A stretch of 64,000 nt of DNA from Spartobacteria bacterium (GCA_021324395.1 JAJPJG010000023.1:48555-112554); one strand, 5' to 3'. Positions 26,742-36,607 are shown, counted from the first letter of the stretch. The notes: generated by a model from the sequence alone, not told the origin. Program-made: numbers and translations.

Positions 26742-27805
26742 CCCACGTGCTGCGGCTCGAGAATGGAAATCAGATTCTGCGGTTTGCCATTAGCGAAAGC
26801 GTTGATGTTTTCCACCGTTGTGCGGTTGATGCGCTCGACGGCTTCGGTGCTGTTGAACGCGATGTGCGGCGTGAAGACGACTTTCGGGCGCGAGAGCAGC
26901 GAAGCGTTTTGATGCAGCGCTTGCAGTTCTTTAACGCGGCGTTCATCGCGCATTCGCAGTTCGCTTTTTGGAAACGACGTCTGCAAGTGCTGCAAAATTT
27001 GATCCGCGATGATGTGCTGCATTTCCTGGTGCATCACGCTTTCGTCCTCAAGCACATCGAGTCCCGCGCCGCCGACCTGACCCATATCGAGCGCATCGAT
27101 GAGCGCGTCGGTATCGATCAACGCGCCGCGTGCGGTATTGATGACGATCACGCCGCGCCGGCATTTTGCGAGCGTTTCGCGATTGAGCAGATGAAAGCTG
27201 CCGGTCGTGAGCGGCAGGTGCAGCGTGAGGATGTGCGAGCGATCGAGAAGTTCGTCAAACGTAACGTAACGAAAGCCGAGCAACTCCTGCAAAATCGGCT
27301 GCCGATGCGGATCGCACGCGATACATTCCATGCCGAAAGCGCGCGCGATTTTGATGACGTTGAGCCCGATTCGTCCCGCGCCGATGATGCCCAGCGTTCT
27401 GCCCTTGATCTCGAACCCGCGCAATTTTGCGTAAGAAAAATGATGCTTCGCGCTCGCCGAGGCAGCTTCGTTCAACCGGCGCGACAGCGAGAGAATCAGC
27501 GCAAACACATGCTCGGCGACTGTGTTGTCGCCGTAGCTCGGCACGAGGCAAACAGCGATGCCGCGCTCGTGGCATGCGTCAAGGTCGATATGATCGAACC
27601 CGGTCGAGCGCGTCACGATGAGTCGCAACCGCGGATGCGCGTCGAGAAATTCCGCATCCATTTTCGAGTGGATGAAAATGGAAATCGCTTCGGTATCGGC
27701 CGCGACATCGTCCGTCGAATAAACAAACTCCAGATCGTGCTCCGACAATTCATTCGTGAAAAACTCATGCTCGCAGATTTCGGTTTCGAGGAATGATATC
27801 TTCAT
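26738..27805 (-). CDS. D-isomer-specific 2-hydroxyacid dehydrogenase (D-lactate dehydrogenase type)
   Basis: The start at 27805 (MKISFLETEICEHEFF) gives 355 residues. The Rossmann motif is GIIGAGRIGLNVIKIARAFG; catalytic context is seen in RSTGFDHIDLDA, NTARGALIDTDALIDAL and the final VVFTPHIAFNS with the catalytic His. It interconverts a 2-oxoacid (probably pyruvate) and the D-hydroxyacid with NAD(H). Fermentative D-LDH or a related enzyme is likely; specificity is uncertain. It is co-translated with the SulP gene. Confidence 0.88.
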   Translation of the reverse strand: MKISFLETEICEHEFFTNELSEHDLEFVYSTDDVAADTEAISIFIHSKMDAEFLDAHPRLRLIVTRSTGFDHIDLDACHERGIAVCLVPSYGDNTVAEHVFALILSLSRRLNEAASASAKHHFSYAKLRGFEIKGRTLGIIGAGRIGLNVIKIARAFGMECIACDPHRQPILQELLGFRYVTFDELLDRSHILTLHLPLTTGSFHLLNRETLAKCRRGVIVINTARGALIDTDALIDALDMGQVGGAGLDVLEDESVMHQEMQHIIADQILQHLQTSFPKSELRMRDERRVKELQALHQNASLLSRPKVVFTPHIAFNSTEAVERINRTTVENINAFANGKPQNLISILEPQHVG

Positions 27806-27879
27806 CGAGGCTTGCCTACTGCTATCATGTTTGCGCGCGGCATGACTGCCCTTGGCTGTTTTTTGCTGCACCGATCTTG

Positions 27880-28545
27880 TTATTTCGTGTCCTCCGTCTG
27901 CGCCCAGCGCGCAGAGTAGGAAATAAGCTCCGCTGCGGTTTTCAAACCGAGCTTTTCTTTGATGTTCGTGCGATGAACCTCCACGGTTTTCACACTCACG
28001 TGAAGCTGCTGCGCGATATCGCGCGTGCTTTTGCCGCTGCCGAGTTGCTGGAATACTTCAAATTCACGATCGGTCAATCGTTCGATAGGCGAGCGATCGG
28101 CTTCGGTTCGTTTGCCAGAAAATATTTCCAGAATGCGCGCCGATATTTTTTCGCTGACCGAGATGCGGCCGTTTAACACCTCTCGAATCGCCTGCATCAT
28201 TTTTTTTCCACCTTCCTGTTTCATGATGTAGCCGCGGGCGCCCGCGCGCAGCACGCGTTCGGCGTAAAGCGATTCGTCGTGCATCGAAATGACGATGATG
28301 GCGAGGCCCGGCTGCACCGCTTGCAAATCCTTGATGAGCTCGATGCCGTTTTTGTCCGGCAGCGTGATGTCGGCGAGGACGAGATCCGGTTTCAGTTTGC
28401 CGACTGCATCGAGAGCCGCGCCCGCGTCACCGGCCTCGCCGCAAATTTCCAGGTCCACCTCGTCGCCGATCAATTGCGCGAGCCCCTGCCGCATCATCGG
28501 ATGATCATCGACGATAAAAACGCGCTTTTTTTTCTTTGTGGGCAT
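27880..28545 (-). CDS. NarL/LuxR-family response regulator
   Basis: The start at 28545 (MPTKKKKRVFIVDDHPMMRQ) lies two bases after the kinase stop and is preferred over a more upstream in-frame start. The 221-residue protein has a receiver domain (acidic pocket VDDH, phosphoacceptor Asp59 in LADITLPD, Lys in YIMKQEG) and a LuxR-type HTH at about 150-208 (LTDREFEVFQQLGSGKSTRD, then VKTVEVHRTNIKEKLGL). It is the partner of the adjacent PAS histidine kinase. Confidence 0.92.
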   Translation of the reverse strand: MPTKKKKRVFIVDDHPMMRQGLAQLIGDEVDLEICGEAGDAGAALDAVGKLKPDLVLADITLPDKNGIELIKDLQAVQPGLAIIVISMHDESLYAERVLRAGARGYIMKQEGGKKMMQAIREVLNGRISVSEKISARILEIFSGKRTEADRSPIERLTDREFEVFQQLGSGKSTRDIAQQLHVSVKTVEVHRTNIKEKLGLKTAAELISYSARWAQTEDTK

Positions 28546-28547
28546 GT

Positions 28548-29687
28548 TTAGCTGTGGCTCACTTTCCGAAAGAGGCACGTCAAGCGCGTTCCGCGCGGGC
28601 TGACGCGGCGCACATCGAGCGTGCCTCCGATCACGCCGGCGCGATATTTCATGATTTGCAGACCCATGCCGTCGGTGGCAGGCTTTTTTGGAAAACCGAC
28701 ACCGTCGTCGGTGACCGCGAGCTCGATTGTTTGCGCTGAATCGTGAAGCTCGATGACGATGTGCTTCGCTTTGCCATGGCGTCGCGCGTTGCTGATTGCT
28801 TCCTGCGCGATCCGATAAAGTTGCGTTGCCGCGTCGTTGTCATCGAGGAGCACCGTTTCATCGCAGCGAAATTCGCACGAAATGTGAAAGCGTTTTTCGG
28901 TATTTTCGGCCAGTTGCGTCAGCGCCGACATCAGCCCGTTTGCCTCGAGTTCAACCGGCGAGAGGCCGCGTGCGAGCATGCGTGTTTGCGAAATAGCGTC
29001 GCGAATGTGCTCGGCGATTTTTTCCACTTCGGCCGCTTCGGGCATCGATTTTTTTTCGAGCTTACGACCACAGCGCTCGCTCATTAATTCAATCGCGGCG
29101 AGCTGCTGGCCGAGATCGTCGTGCAAGTCCTGGCCGATGCGGCGCTGCTCACGTCCGGCGATTTCGAGAATCTCCTCTTCAAGCCGTTTACGTTCCGTAA
29201 TGTCGCGCACGATTCCTGTAAACAGGCGCTTTCCTTTTAAATTCACTTCGCCGACCGACAGATACATTGGGAAAATACTCCCGTCCTTACGCTGTCCGAC
29301 GACTTCGCGCCCGACGCCGATGATCTTCGCGCGACCGGTGCGCAGATAATTCGCAAGGTAGCCGTCGTGCTCTTCGCGATACGGCGATGGCATCAGCGCG
29401 CTTACGTTTTTTCCGATCAACTCTTCTTCTTTGAAGCCGAACATGTTTTCCGCAGCCGGATTTACCGACTCGATAATTCCGCGCTCGTCGATCGTGATGA
29501 TGCCTTCGACGGCAGTGTGCAAAATGCCGCGAATGCGCTCCGCGCTATCGTGCAATGCGGACGCGGCGAGACGTCGCTCGGTGGTGCGCGCAGCTTGCTC
29601 GGATTTTGAGACGGCAGCGAGTTTGGTTTCCAATTCGATGACCTTGCGGGCGAGTTCTGCTTTGCTCAAGTGCGCGTATTTGCTCAC
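28548..29687 (-). CDS. PAS sensor histidine kinase (HisKA_3 type)
   Basis: The 379-residue protein has no membrane helix, so it is a cytosolic sensor. An N-terminal coiled coil (about 1-45) is followed by a PAS domain at about 50-172 (FixL-like, GYLANYLRTGRAKIIGVGRE). The dimerisation domain has the phosphorylated His189 in RRIGQDLHDDLGQQLAAIE, and a HATPase_c domain has DDGVGFP and GMGLQIM. The FixL-like PAS domain could bind heme or sense redox, but this is inference. It is operonic with the LuxR-type regulator downstream. Confidence 0.92.
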   Translation of the reverse strand: MSKYAHLSKAELARKVIELETKLAAVSKSEQAARTTERRLAASALHDSAERIRGILHTAVEGIITIDERGIIESVNPAAENMFGFKEEELIGKNVSALMPSPYREEHDGYLANYLRTGRAKIIGVGREVVGQRKDGSIFPMYLSVGEVNLKGKRLFTGIVRDITERKRLEEEILEIAGREQRRIGQDLHDDLGQQLAAIELMSERCGRKLEKKSMPEAAEVEKIAEHIRDAISQTRMLARGLSPVELEANGLMSALTQLAENTEKRFHISCEFRCDETVLLDDNDAATQLYRIAQEAISNARRHGKAKHIVIELHDSAQTIELAVTDDGVGFPKKPATDGMGLQIMKYRAGVIGGTLDVRRVSPRGTRLTCLFRKVSHS

Positions 29688-29713
29688 GCGCGCAATCTAA
29701 CACAGGGCGCAAA

Positions 29714-30595
29714 CTACGCGGCAATCGCAAGTTGCTGGCGAAATTCGGTCGGCGACTGCCCAGCAATGCGTTTAAACACGCGGTTAAAGTGCGTAAGCGA
29801 CTGAAATCCCACTTCATAAGCGATCTCGCTGATGCGCAGATTCGGGTTCAGCAAAAGGTTCTTCGCTTTCTCTACGCGAACGCGGGAAAGATATTCGGTA
29901 AAGTTCAGGCCGGTCGCTTTTTTAAACATCTTGCAAAAGTAGAACGTGCTCGTGTTTACCGATTTCGCCACCTGGCCGAGCGAGAGATCCTCGGATTGAT
30001 TGTCGCGGATGAATTCCTTCGCGCGCTTGATCATTGGTGGCTCGGAGTTCTCGCGCTGCACGAGGATTTGGTTGCTCAAAATCGAAAGGTGCTGCGCAAA
30101 AATCGTGAGCAGTTTCACCATTTGCTCGTATTGCTTTGCGGGAAGCACACGCGTTTTGAAATAGATTTTCTCAACGTCCTCATTGAGCTCTATTCCCCAA
30201 TCGGTGAGTTGCTTCACCACGCGCGTAAATTGTGCAGCGCTCGGTTTTTTGCGGAAAATCTGGCCGGTTTGTAGAAAACCGATCAGCTCTTCGCCGACCT
30301 TCACCGGCACCGCCGTGTCGGTCATGCCGATCTCACAGATGACGCTTTGCGCTTCGTCGCAGGCGCATTGCGAGAGCTTTTCCTGCGTGCGCAAACATGC
30401 GGCGCACGTGCGGCTGTGGTCCGCCATCATCGCGCAAAACGGGTTCTCGAATTTTTTGCCGTGATGCGGCATTTGCCACGATTCGAGCGGGCGCAGCGAG
30501 ACCGGCAATCCGGTCGTTTCGCTAAAGGCGCGTTCGTAGTCCTGGTAAATTTTGGACGCGGTGAGTGTCTCGACGAGTTCTGAATTGGCAAACAT
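29714..30595 (-). CDS. PocR-sensor AraC-family transcriptional regulator
   Basis: The 293-residue protein has an N-terminal PocR-type ligand-binding domain at about 12-165, with a Cys cluster (FCAMMADHSRTCAACLRTQE and CACDEAQSVICEIG) typical of that domain, and a C-terminal AraC HTH at about 190-290 (KAKNLLLNPNLRISEIAYEV and FNRVFKRIAGQSPTEFRQ). PocR domains bind small hydrocarbon derivatives such as 1,2-propanediol. No catabolic operon is adjacent, so the target genes are unknown; the nearest regulated candidates are its own gene and the two-component pair. Confidence 0.9.
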   Translation of the reverse strand: MFANSELVETLTASKIYQDYERAFSETTGLPVSLRPLESWQMPHHGKKFENPFCAMMADHSRTCAACLRTQEKLSQCACDEAQSVICEIGMTDTAVPVKVGEELIGFLQTGQIFRKKPSAAQFTRVVKQLTDWGIELNEDVEKIYFKTRVLPAKQYEQMVKLLTIFAQHLSILSNQILVQRENSEPPMIKRAKEFIRDNQSEDLSLGQVAKSVNTSTFYFCKMFKKATGLNFTEYLSRVRVEKAKNLLLNPNLRISEIAYEVGFQSLTHFNRVFKRIAGQSPTEFRQQLAIAA

Positions 30596-30692
30596 GGCAG
30601 TTGGTTTCTAAGCGTTGTTCAAATGGCACAGCGCAATGCGGAGAAACCGACTCGCGTTCTTCTCGCGAGCGGCTTTGCAATTGTTGCTGTGC

Positions 30693-30728
30693 ATGTGGAC
30701 AAAATATGTGGAGTTGAATTTCTCCACA
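30693..30728. promoter_or_regulatory. direct/inverted repeat cluster upstream of the PocR-AraC gene
   Basis: The 200-base gap upstream of the AraC-type gene holds two direct copies of ATGTGGA (30693-30699 and 30706-30712). The second is also part of a perfect 7-base inverted repeat TGTGGAG / CTCCACA (30707-30713 and 30722-30728, 8-base spacer). AraC-family proteins often bind such repeats, so this is a candidate operator for self-regulation. No gene was found in the rest of the gap. Confidence 0.35.
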
Positions 30729-30795
30729 ATTGGGCCAAATCCCATTCGCGCTTTGCCGTGCCGGCTTACCGCCAATAGGGGAAATTCTTAGTCGC

Positions 30796-31683
30796 TCAAA
30801 ACACTTCGGCTTTCAGCCCGGACACATCACGCACGTGACGCGCGATCCGCGAGAGCGTCCGCAGCGGCAGGTGCGCGACATCGCAATTCACCGCGGGCCG
30901 ATGTGCCGAATAAATTTGCACGAGGGGAATGTTTGCGCCGGCTTCTTTCAGCTCACGCAAACGCTGCGCATACGCCTCGATTTCGCTCTCGGGCGGCTCG
31001 TGTCCGTTCACCTGCGCGAAGAGGCTCTGGATGATCACTGGCCGCTTTTTCGCGAGCTCGAGGATGTTTTTGAGCACGTGGTCGAGTGGGAATTCGGTGC
31101 GATTGATGGCCGCCATGTAGTGCTGCGTGCCCGCGTCGAGCTTCGCCCACACTTCGTCATCACGCGTGAGCAGATCGATGCCGGTCTGCACCTCCGGCTG
31201 GTCGAGTCCGGTGCAATTCGTGATGAGGACGATTTTGAAAAACGGCACGATCCGCTTCGCGCGCAGATGCGCGACGGCTTGCACCGCTTCCGTGAAATTC
31301 GGGCACAGCGTCGGCTCGCCATCGCCGCTCAACGCGACCTCCTTCAGCAGCAGCAAATCCTCCGGCACGCGGTCGAATCCATGTTCGCGGAGCTGGTGCG
31401 TATGCGCGAGCGTCAGCAATTGCTGCAGTTCATGGATCATGGCGCTGATTTTTACGCGGGCCGGGCCGTGGTGATGATTGCTGCGGTCGATCTCGCAATA
31501 CACGCAGTCGAAATTGCAGCGCTTGTCCGGGTTCATGTTTACGCCAATCGACAGGCCGCGGCCGCGCTGCGAAATGACGCAATAGACGAATTCGTTGTCG
31601 AGAAAGGTGCGCGACAGAGCCGGCGACGAGATTTTTGTCCGCGGCGTGCCGCGCACCTTTTCGGGGGAGGGGATGGTATGCAT
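30796..31683 (-). CDS. radical SAM protein of unknown specificity
   Basis: The 295-residue protein carries the radical SAM cluster motif CNFDCVYC (Cys56, Cys60, Cys63), a SAM-binding LSGDGEPTLCPN and a TIM-barrel-like region. It resembles YfkA/MoaA-like single-domain radical SAM proteins that have no second iron-sulfur cluster. Substrate and reaction are unknown. It precedes the AraC-type gene on the same strand by 200 bases and follows pckG by 6 bases. Confidence 0.82.
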   Translation of the reverse strand: MHTIPSPEKVRGTPRTKISSPALSRTFLDNEFVYCVISQRGRGLSIGVNMNPDKRCNFDCVYCEIDRSNHHHGPARVKISAMIHELQQLLTLAHTHQLREHGFDRVPEDLLLLKEVALSGDGEPTLCPNFTEAVQAVAHLRAKRIVPFFKIVLITNCTGLDQPEVQTGIDLLTRDDEVWAKLDAGTQHYMAAINRTEFPLDHVLKNILELAKKRPVIIQSLFAQVNGHEPPESEIEAYAQRLRELKEAGANIPLVQIYSAHRPAVNCDVAHLPLRTLSRIARHVRDVSGLKAEVF

Positions 31684-31689
31684 GGTGTT

Positions 31690-33498
31690 TTACAAGCGCG
31701 CGATTAGCAGTTCGCGTTGGAAGAGCAGTTCTTTCGGCAAATCGTCATGCAGGCTGATGAAGAGTTCGTCCTGCAAAAGCGCTTCGCGTTTCCAGCCGGC
31801 GACATCTATCGCCAGCGCTTTTTCGAGCTGGTTGCAGTCGAATTTCTCGACGCCATGAATCTCGATATCATCCGCGGACGGCATCCAGCCGAGCGGCGTT
31901 TCCTCCGCATAAACGCGGCCCGCGCAGCGATCGATGATCCATTTCAGCACGCGCATGTTGTCGCCGAATCCGGGCCAGAGGAACTTGCCATTCTCGTCCT
32001 TCCGGAACCAGTTCACATGAAAAATTTTCGGCGGGCGCTTGATGTGTTTGCGCATCCGCAGCCAATGCTTGAAGTAATCGCCCATGTTGTAACCGCAGAA
32101 CGGCAGCATCGCGAAAGGATCGCGGCGAACCTGCCCGAGCGTGCCCGCAGCAGCGGCGGTCATTTCGCTGCCCATTGTTGCACCGACGTAAACGCCATGT
32201 ATCCAGTTAAACGCCTGAAAAACAAGCGGCATGGTCGTCGCGCGGCGTCCCCCAAACACGATGGCCGTGATCGGCACGCCGTTCGGATCGTCAACGGCGG
32301 GATCGAGCACCGGGTTGTTTTGCATCGGCGCAGTGAAGCGCGCATTCGCATGTGCGGCGGGACGGCCGCAACCAGGCGTCCATTCCTTGCCCGTCCAATC
32401 GGTGAGCTTCGCCGGCGGTTCGTCGGTCAAACCTTCCCACCAAACATCGCCGTCATCAGTCAGTGCACAGTTTGTAAAAATCGTGTTTCGCTCCGCGCAC
32501 TTCAGTGCATTCGGATTGCTCTTTTCCGATGTGCCGGGCGCGACGCCAAAATAGCCGCTCTCCGGATTGATCGCGTAGAGCCGTCCATCCGCGCCGGGTT
32601 TCAGCCAGGCGATGTCGTCGCCGATCGTGGTGATTTTCCAGCGGCGAAATTCCGTCGGCGGAATGAGCATCGCAAAATTGGTTTTGCCGCACGCGCTCGG
32701 GAATGCCGCGGCGACGTAGCTCTTGTCACCCGCGGGTGACTCGACGCCGACGATGAGCATGTGTTCGGCGAGCCAGCCTTCGTCACGCGCCATGCACGAT
32801 GCGATGCGCAGTGCGAAACATTTTTTGCCGAGCAACGCATTGCCGCCGTAGCCGCTGCCGAACGACCAGATCGAGCGCTCCTCGGGAAAGTGAACGATGT
32901 ATTTGTTTTCCTTGTTGCAGGGCCACGAGACGTCTTTTTGCCCCGGTGCAAGCGGCGCGCCGACGGAGTGAATGCACGGCACGAAATTCGTTTTGTCGCC
33001 GAGCGCAGTCCAGACCGCGCTGCCCATGCGCGTCATGATGCGCATATTCACCGCCACGTAAGGCGAGTCGCTCAGCTCCACGCCAATGTGAGAAATCGGC
33101 GAGCCGATCGGTCCCATGCTAAACGGAATGACATACATCGTGCGGCCACGCATGCAGCCGGCGAAAAGCCCGCGCAGCGTTTCCTTCATTTCCACCGGAT
33201 CGCGCCAGTTGTTTGTCGGACCAGCGTCATCGCGATTTTTCGAGCAGATGAATGTGCGGTCTTCGACCCGCGCCACGTCGCTCGGATCCGACCACGCGAG
33301 ATAACTATTCGGACGCTTCTCCGGATTCAACCGCTTGAACGTGCCGGCGTCGACAAGCTGTTCGCAGAGCTGATCGTATTCCTGCTGCGACCCGTCACAC
33401 CAGAACACCTGGTCGGGCTTGCAGAGATGTGCCATTTCTTCCACCCACGCGAGCACCGCGGGATTGTCGCAATTTTTTCGTCCGAGTTTTGTCGTCAT
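31690..33498 (-). CDS. pckG: phosphoenolpyruvate carboxykinase (GTP)
   Basis: It converts oxaloacetate plus GTP to phosphoenolpyruvate and CO2, the entry to gluconeogenesis. The start at 33498 ([12 protein letters not shown]) gives 602 residues, the normal length for the GTP-dependent family; the frame further upstream is Arg-rich and looks non-coding. The kinase motif [10 protein letters not shown] has the family-specific Cys270. The segments NWRDPVEM and [13 protein letters not shown] bind substrate, and [18 protein letters not shown] lies in the C-terminal part. Confidence 0.96.
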   Translation of the reverse strand: MTTKLGRKNCDNPAVLAWVEEMAHLCKPDQVFWCDGSQQEYDQLCEQLVDAGTFKRLNPEKRPNSYLAWSDPSDVARVEDRTFICSKNRDDAGPTNNWRDPVEMKETLRGLFAGCMRGRTMYVIPFSMGPIGSPISHIGVELSDSPYVAVNMRIMTRMGSAVWTALGDKTNFVPCIHSVGAPLAPGQKDVSWPCNKENKYIVHFPEERSIWSFGSGYGGNALLGKKCFALRIASCMARDEGWLAEHMLIVGVESPAGDKSYVAAAFPSACGKTNFAMLIPPTEFRRWKITTIGDDIAWLKPGADGRLYAINPESGYFGVAPGTSEKSNPNALKCAERNTIFTNCALTDDGDVWWEGLTDEPPAKLTDWTGKEWTPGCGRPAAHANARFTAPMQNNPVLDPAVDDPNGVPITAIVFGGRRATTMPLVFQAFNWIHGVYVGATMGSEMTAAAAGTLGQVRRDPFAMLPFCGYNMGDYFKHWLRMRKHIKRPPKIFHVNWFRKDENGKFLWPGFGDNMRVLKWIIDRCAGRVYAEETPLGWMPSADDIEIHGVEKFDCNQLEKALAIDVAGWKREALLQDELFISLHDDLPKELLFQRELLIARL

Positions 33499-33550
33499 AA
33501 AGTTTTGAAAAATCTGCGCACACCATCGCCACCGCGCGCGCAAACCGCTT

Positions 33551-33567
33551 CCCCGCGATTGGCGGGG
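33551..33567. other. GC-rich hairpin in the pckG upstream gap
   Basis: CCCCGC and GCGGGG form a perfect 6-base stem with a 5-base loop in the gap between the DUF2721 gene and pckG. On the plus strand it is followed by a T-rich stretch, but no gene ends there; on the minus strand, where it would follow DUF2721, there is no T-run. It might be a weak or factor-dependent terminator or a leader structure for pckG. Confidence 0.3.
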
Positions 33568-33639
33568 CTTTGCCCTTTTTTGCGAATGTCCGCGCAACCC
33601 ACGTATGTCGATGAAGCAATCCTTTGAGAAAATAGCGCG

Positions 33640-34161
33640 CTAACGCCGATCGTTTTCGGGAAGTGTTGCGTTCGTCATTTCGCGGACGAAGTCGCTCTCC
33701 ATCTCGATCGGGCCGAGTGCCGAGCTAATTTCCGCGAGCGCGAAGGCGACCGCGGCAAGCACGAAAAACGCGCCGCAAAAAAACAGGAATGTCGCGGGCG
33801 CGACGAGAGTGTTTGTCGCGGTGCTGATGCCGAGTCCGATCGAACTGAGCACGAGCAGCGCGATCCCGGTGAGAAGGCAAATGAGCGTGGAGCGCAGGAG
33901 CCGCGCGCGTCGCAGCACGCCGTCGGTCTGCGCCGTCTGCATTTTGATCAATGCACGTGCGCGTGAGGCGATGTGCGGGTCGTCGGGATTTTTTTTGAGC
34001 GCATCGATTTCATTGAGGCACTCGCGTTGGAAAGCGCGCAGCCGCGCGACGATCGCGGCGAGCCGGTTGTAAAACGCGAGTGACATGAGGCTGCACGCGG
34101 AGATCAAAACCACCGGCAGCATCGCGGCGGAGATGACTTTGGTCCATTCGATTGAGGTCAT
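33640..34161 (-). CDS. DUF2721 membrane protein
   Basis: The 173-residue protein has three predicted helices: about 9-32, 92-112 and 118-145, with a charged helical loop between the first two (RLRAFQRECLNEIDALKKN). This is the DUF2721 pattern, a small inner-membrane family of unknown function. It lies 11 bases downstream of hemH on the same strand and is probably the last gene of the heme operon transcript. Confidence 0.8.
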   Translation of the reverse strand: MTSIEWTKVISAAMLPVVLISACSLMSLAFYNRLAAIVARLRAFQRECLNEIDALKKNPDDPHIASRARALIKMQTAQTDGVLRRARLLRSTLICLLTGIALLVLSSIGLGISTATNTLVAPATFLFFCGAFFVLAAVAFALAEISSALGPIEMESDFVREMTNATLPENDRR

Positions 34162-34172
34162 ATTGGAATCTG

Positions 34173-35213
34173 TCAGTTACATTTTTCCGCCAATGGCGAA
34201 AAGTGCGCGCACACCATTTCTTCCAGCGCATCGAGCCAGAGCGGGTGTTCGTTGAGGCAGGGGATTTGGATGAACTCGATGCCGCCGGCGTGGAGAAAAG
34301 TTTTCTTTCCGCGCATCGCGATTTCCTCGAGCGTCTCGAGACAATCGGCGACGAACGCCGGACAAATCACCAGCAGCTTTCTCACTCCGCGCGCGGCGAG
34401 TCGCGTCAATTCCTCGTCCGTATAAGGCCGCATCCAGGGATCGCGTCCGAGCCGCGATTGAAATGCCACCGACCATTTTTCATGCGGCACGCCGGCTTGC
34501 TCCACAAAAGCGCGTGCGGTTTTAAAACATTGCGCACGGTAACATGTGCGGTGCGCAGGGCTCGCAGTCTCGCAGCAATTTTTCGCGACGAGGCAATAAC
34601 AACCGGTCGGATCGATTTTGCGAAGCTGCCGCTCGGGAAGTCCATGAAAGCTTAACAGCAGATGGTCGTAATCGTTTTGCAAAAAATCCGCAGCGCTGCC
34701 GACGAGCGCGCGCATGTAATTCGGCTCGTCGAAATACGGCGGCACGATTTTCAGCCGCACCGGCGGCGCGACTCGCGCGGCGACGCTTCGCACGTGCTCA
34801 ACCGCGGTTTCATAGCTCGACATCGCGTAGTGCGGAAAGAGCGGAATCACGAGCAACTCCTCAACGCCCTGCTTGCGCAGATTCGCCAGCGCCTGCTCGA
34901 CGCACGGTTGGCGATAACGCATCGCGAGTTCAACCGGCAGCCCGATACGGTCTGCGAGCTTTTGTTGAACGGCGCGGCCCGTGGTGATTAGCGGTGAACC
35001 TTCGCGCGTCCAGATTTTCTCATAAGCTTCCGCGGATTGCTTTGGACGAAACGGTAAAATGCAGCCGTGCACGATGAATGCGCGTGTGAAAAACGGAACG
35101 TCCATGACGCGCTCATCCATCAAAAACTCGCGCAAATAGCTGCGCACATCGCGCACCGACGTCGAGTCGGGCGAGCCGAGATTGATCAGCAAAACGCCGC
35201 GTTGTTGTTTCAT
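34173..35213 (-). CDS. hemH: ferrochelatase
   Basis: It inserts Fe(II) into protoporphyrin IX, the last step of heme synthesis. The 346-residue protein has LLINLGSPDS, the catalytic SFHGLPER with the conserved His, and FQSRLGRDPWMRPYTDE. Between HGLPER and the next helix is a Cys-rich insert with six Cys (GCYC, NCC, CYRAQC) replacing the shorter PYxCHC loop of enterobacterial enzymes; similar inserts are known in other bacterial ferrochelatases. The start overlaps the hemY stop (ATGA). Confidence 0.95.
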   Translation of the reverse strand: MKQQRGVLLINLGSPDSTSVRDVRSYLREFLMDERVMDVPFFTRAFIVHGCILPFRPKQSAEAYEKIWTREGSPLITTGRAVQQKLADRIGLPVELAMRYRQPCVEQALANLRKQGVEELLVIPLFPHYAMSSYETAVEHVRSVAARVAPPVRLKIVPPYFDEPNYMRALVGSAADFLQNDYDHLLLSFHGLPERQLRKIDPTGCYCLVAKNCCETASPAHRTCYRAQCFKTARAFVEQAGVPHEKWSVAFQSRLGRDPWMRPYTDEELTRLAARGVRKLLVICPAFVADCLETLEEIAMRGKKTFLHAGGIEFIQIPCLNEHPLWLDALEEMVCAHFSPLAEKCN

Positions 35214-36607
35214 GCCGCGATGCTGCTGGGGTGCTGACTCTCGATGAAATTGCGGATGCGCGTAGCGACGTTGTCACCGGAAACGATCGCGCTTCCGAGC
35301 GAAATGCCGTCGCGATAGGTGCCGGCAAAAAACACGCCAGGCAGTTTGGTTTCCGCATCGTCCATGAGCTGCTTGAAACGCGCGAAGCCGACGTTGTATT
35401 GCGGGATTGCTTTCGAGAATAGCGCGTGATGCGCAAACATTGGTTTTGCGGTGATGCCGAGCACACGGCGCAGGTCGGCGCGCGTTAAATCAATCAGCGT
35501 TTCCGCATCGCGCAGCGCCAGCTCCGGATTACGGCAACCGCCTATGAAACTTGTCAGCGTCACGTGTCCGGCAGGCGCGCGATTCGGCAAAATCGACGAC
35601 GAAAATGTCGTGCCGAGAATGCTGAATCGCTCGATTTCCGGCACGAGAAAACCAAAGCCATTTAGTGGATGCGGCACATCCTCCTGACGAAATCCGAGCA
35701 CGACGCTCGCAACCGGCGGATGCTCGATTTCGCGCAAACTCGCGAGGCTGATCTCACTTTTGTTTTCTAACGCAATGCCGGCGATTCTGTGCGCGGGTGC
35801 CGCGAAAACAACGGCGCCATGTTCGTGCTCGAATTCGTTTCCGTTGCAGGTCGATGTCACCATCCAGCCGTTAAAACCCTGACGCACCTTAACCACCGCC
35901 GTGCGAAGCTGCACGAGATGCGCGAGTTCGGCGAAAAGCGCATCGGTGAGAACTTGCAAACCATGGTCGAACGAAAATTTCTTTGCCTCCTGTTTTGAAA
36001 TTTCGCCGTTCCTTTTTCGTGTGCGCGCGCCGAGGATTTGCCCAAGCACGAGCGAGCCGTAGCGCTGCTCGGTTTCGTGGAGCTTCGGAAACGCGTGCTG
36101 CACCGACAGACGCGCAAGATTGCCAGCGAAAACGCCCGCGACAAATGGATTGATCGCGTAGTCGAGAAACTCACGACCGAGTCTGCGCAAAACAAACTGC
36201 TGAAGATTTTCGTCCGTCTCCTGCGATCTGCGAATGAACGGCTCGCACATCACGCGCAATTTTCCACGCGTCGAAAAAAGCCGCGTGGTCAAAAAGCCGA
36301 GTGGCGATTTCGGCAGACACACGAGTTTCCCGTCGCGAATGATGTAGTGCTTGTTTGCCGCCGGATTCGTTTCGCAGCGCCGCGTTTCGAGTCGCAAATC
36401 ATGAACGAGCTCGTCGATTTTCGGCGAAGTTTCGAGAATCGTGTTCGGGCCAAATTCAGCGAGATATCCATTTTCGCGAACTGTCTGGATGACGCCGCCG
36501 ACACGCGCGCCCGACTCGTAAATGGTGACCGGGATGTTTTCGCGCCGAAGCCGAAACGCTGCGGTGAGTCCGGTGATCCCTGCACCGATAATTGCGACGG
36601 TTTTCAT
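35210..36607 (-). CDS. hemY: protoporphyrinogen oxidase, HemY type
   Basis: It oxidises protoporphyrinogen IX (or coproporphyrinogen III) with FAD and O2. The start at 36607 forms TGATG with the hemN stop and gives 465 residues. The FAD dinucleotide motif is VAIIGAGITGLTAAFRL, followed by YESGARVGG and NGYLAEFGPNTI; the C-terminus has VFFAGTYRDGISLGSAIVSG, typical of HemY/PPOX. With HemN upstream and a ferrochelatase downstream, the protoporphyrin-dependent route is the most economical reading. Confidence 0.93.
   Translation of the reverse strand: MKTVAIIGAGITGLTAAFRLRRENIPVTIYESGARVGGVIQTVRENGYLAEFGPNTILETSPKIDELVHDLRLETRRCETNPAANKHYIIRDGKLVCLPKSPLGFLTTRLFSTRGKLRVMCEPFIRRSQETDENLQQFVLRRLGREFLDYAINPFVAGVFAGNLARLSVQHAFPKLHETEQRYGSLVLGQILGARTRKRNGEISKQEAKKFSFDHGLQVLTDALFAELAHLVQLRTAVVKVRQGFNGWMVTSTCNGNEFEHEHGAVVFAAPAHRIAGIALENKSEISLASLREIEHPPVASVVLGFRQEDVPHPLNGFGFLVPEIERFSILGTTFSSSILPNRAPAGHVTLTSFIGGCRNPELALRDAETLIDLTRADLRRVLGITAKPMFAHHALFSKAIPQYNVGFARFKQLMDDAETKLPGVFFAGTYRDGISLGSAIVSGDNVATRIRNFIESQHPSSIAA

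Noticed and set aside
33551..33567. Rho-independent terminator after the heme operon
   Set aside because: There is a GC stem but no T-run on the strand that carries the operon; kept only as a hairpin.
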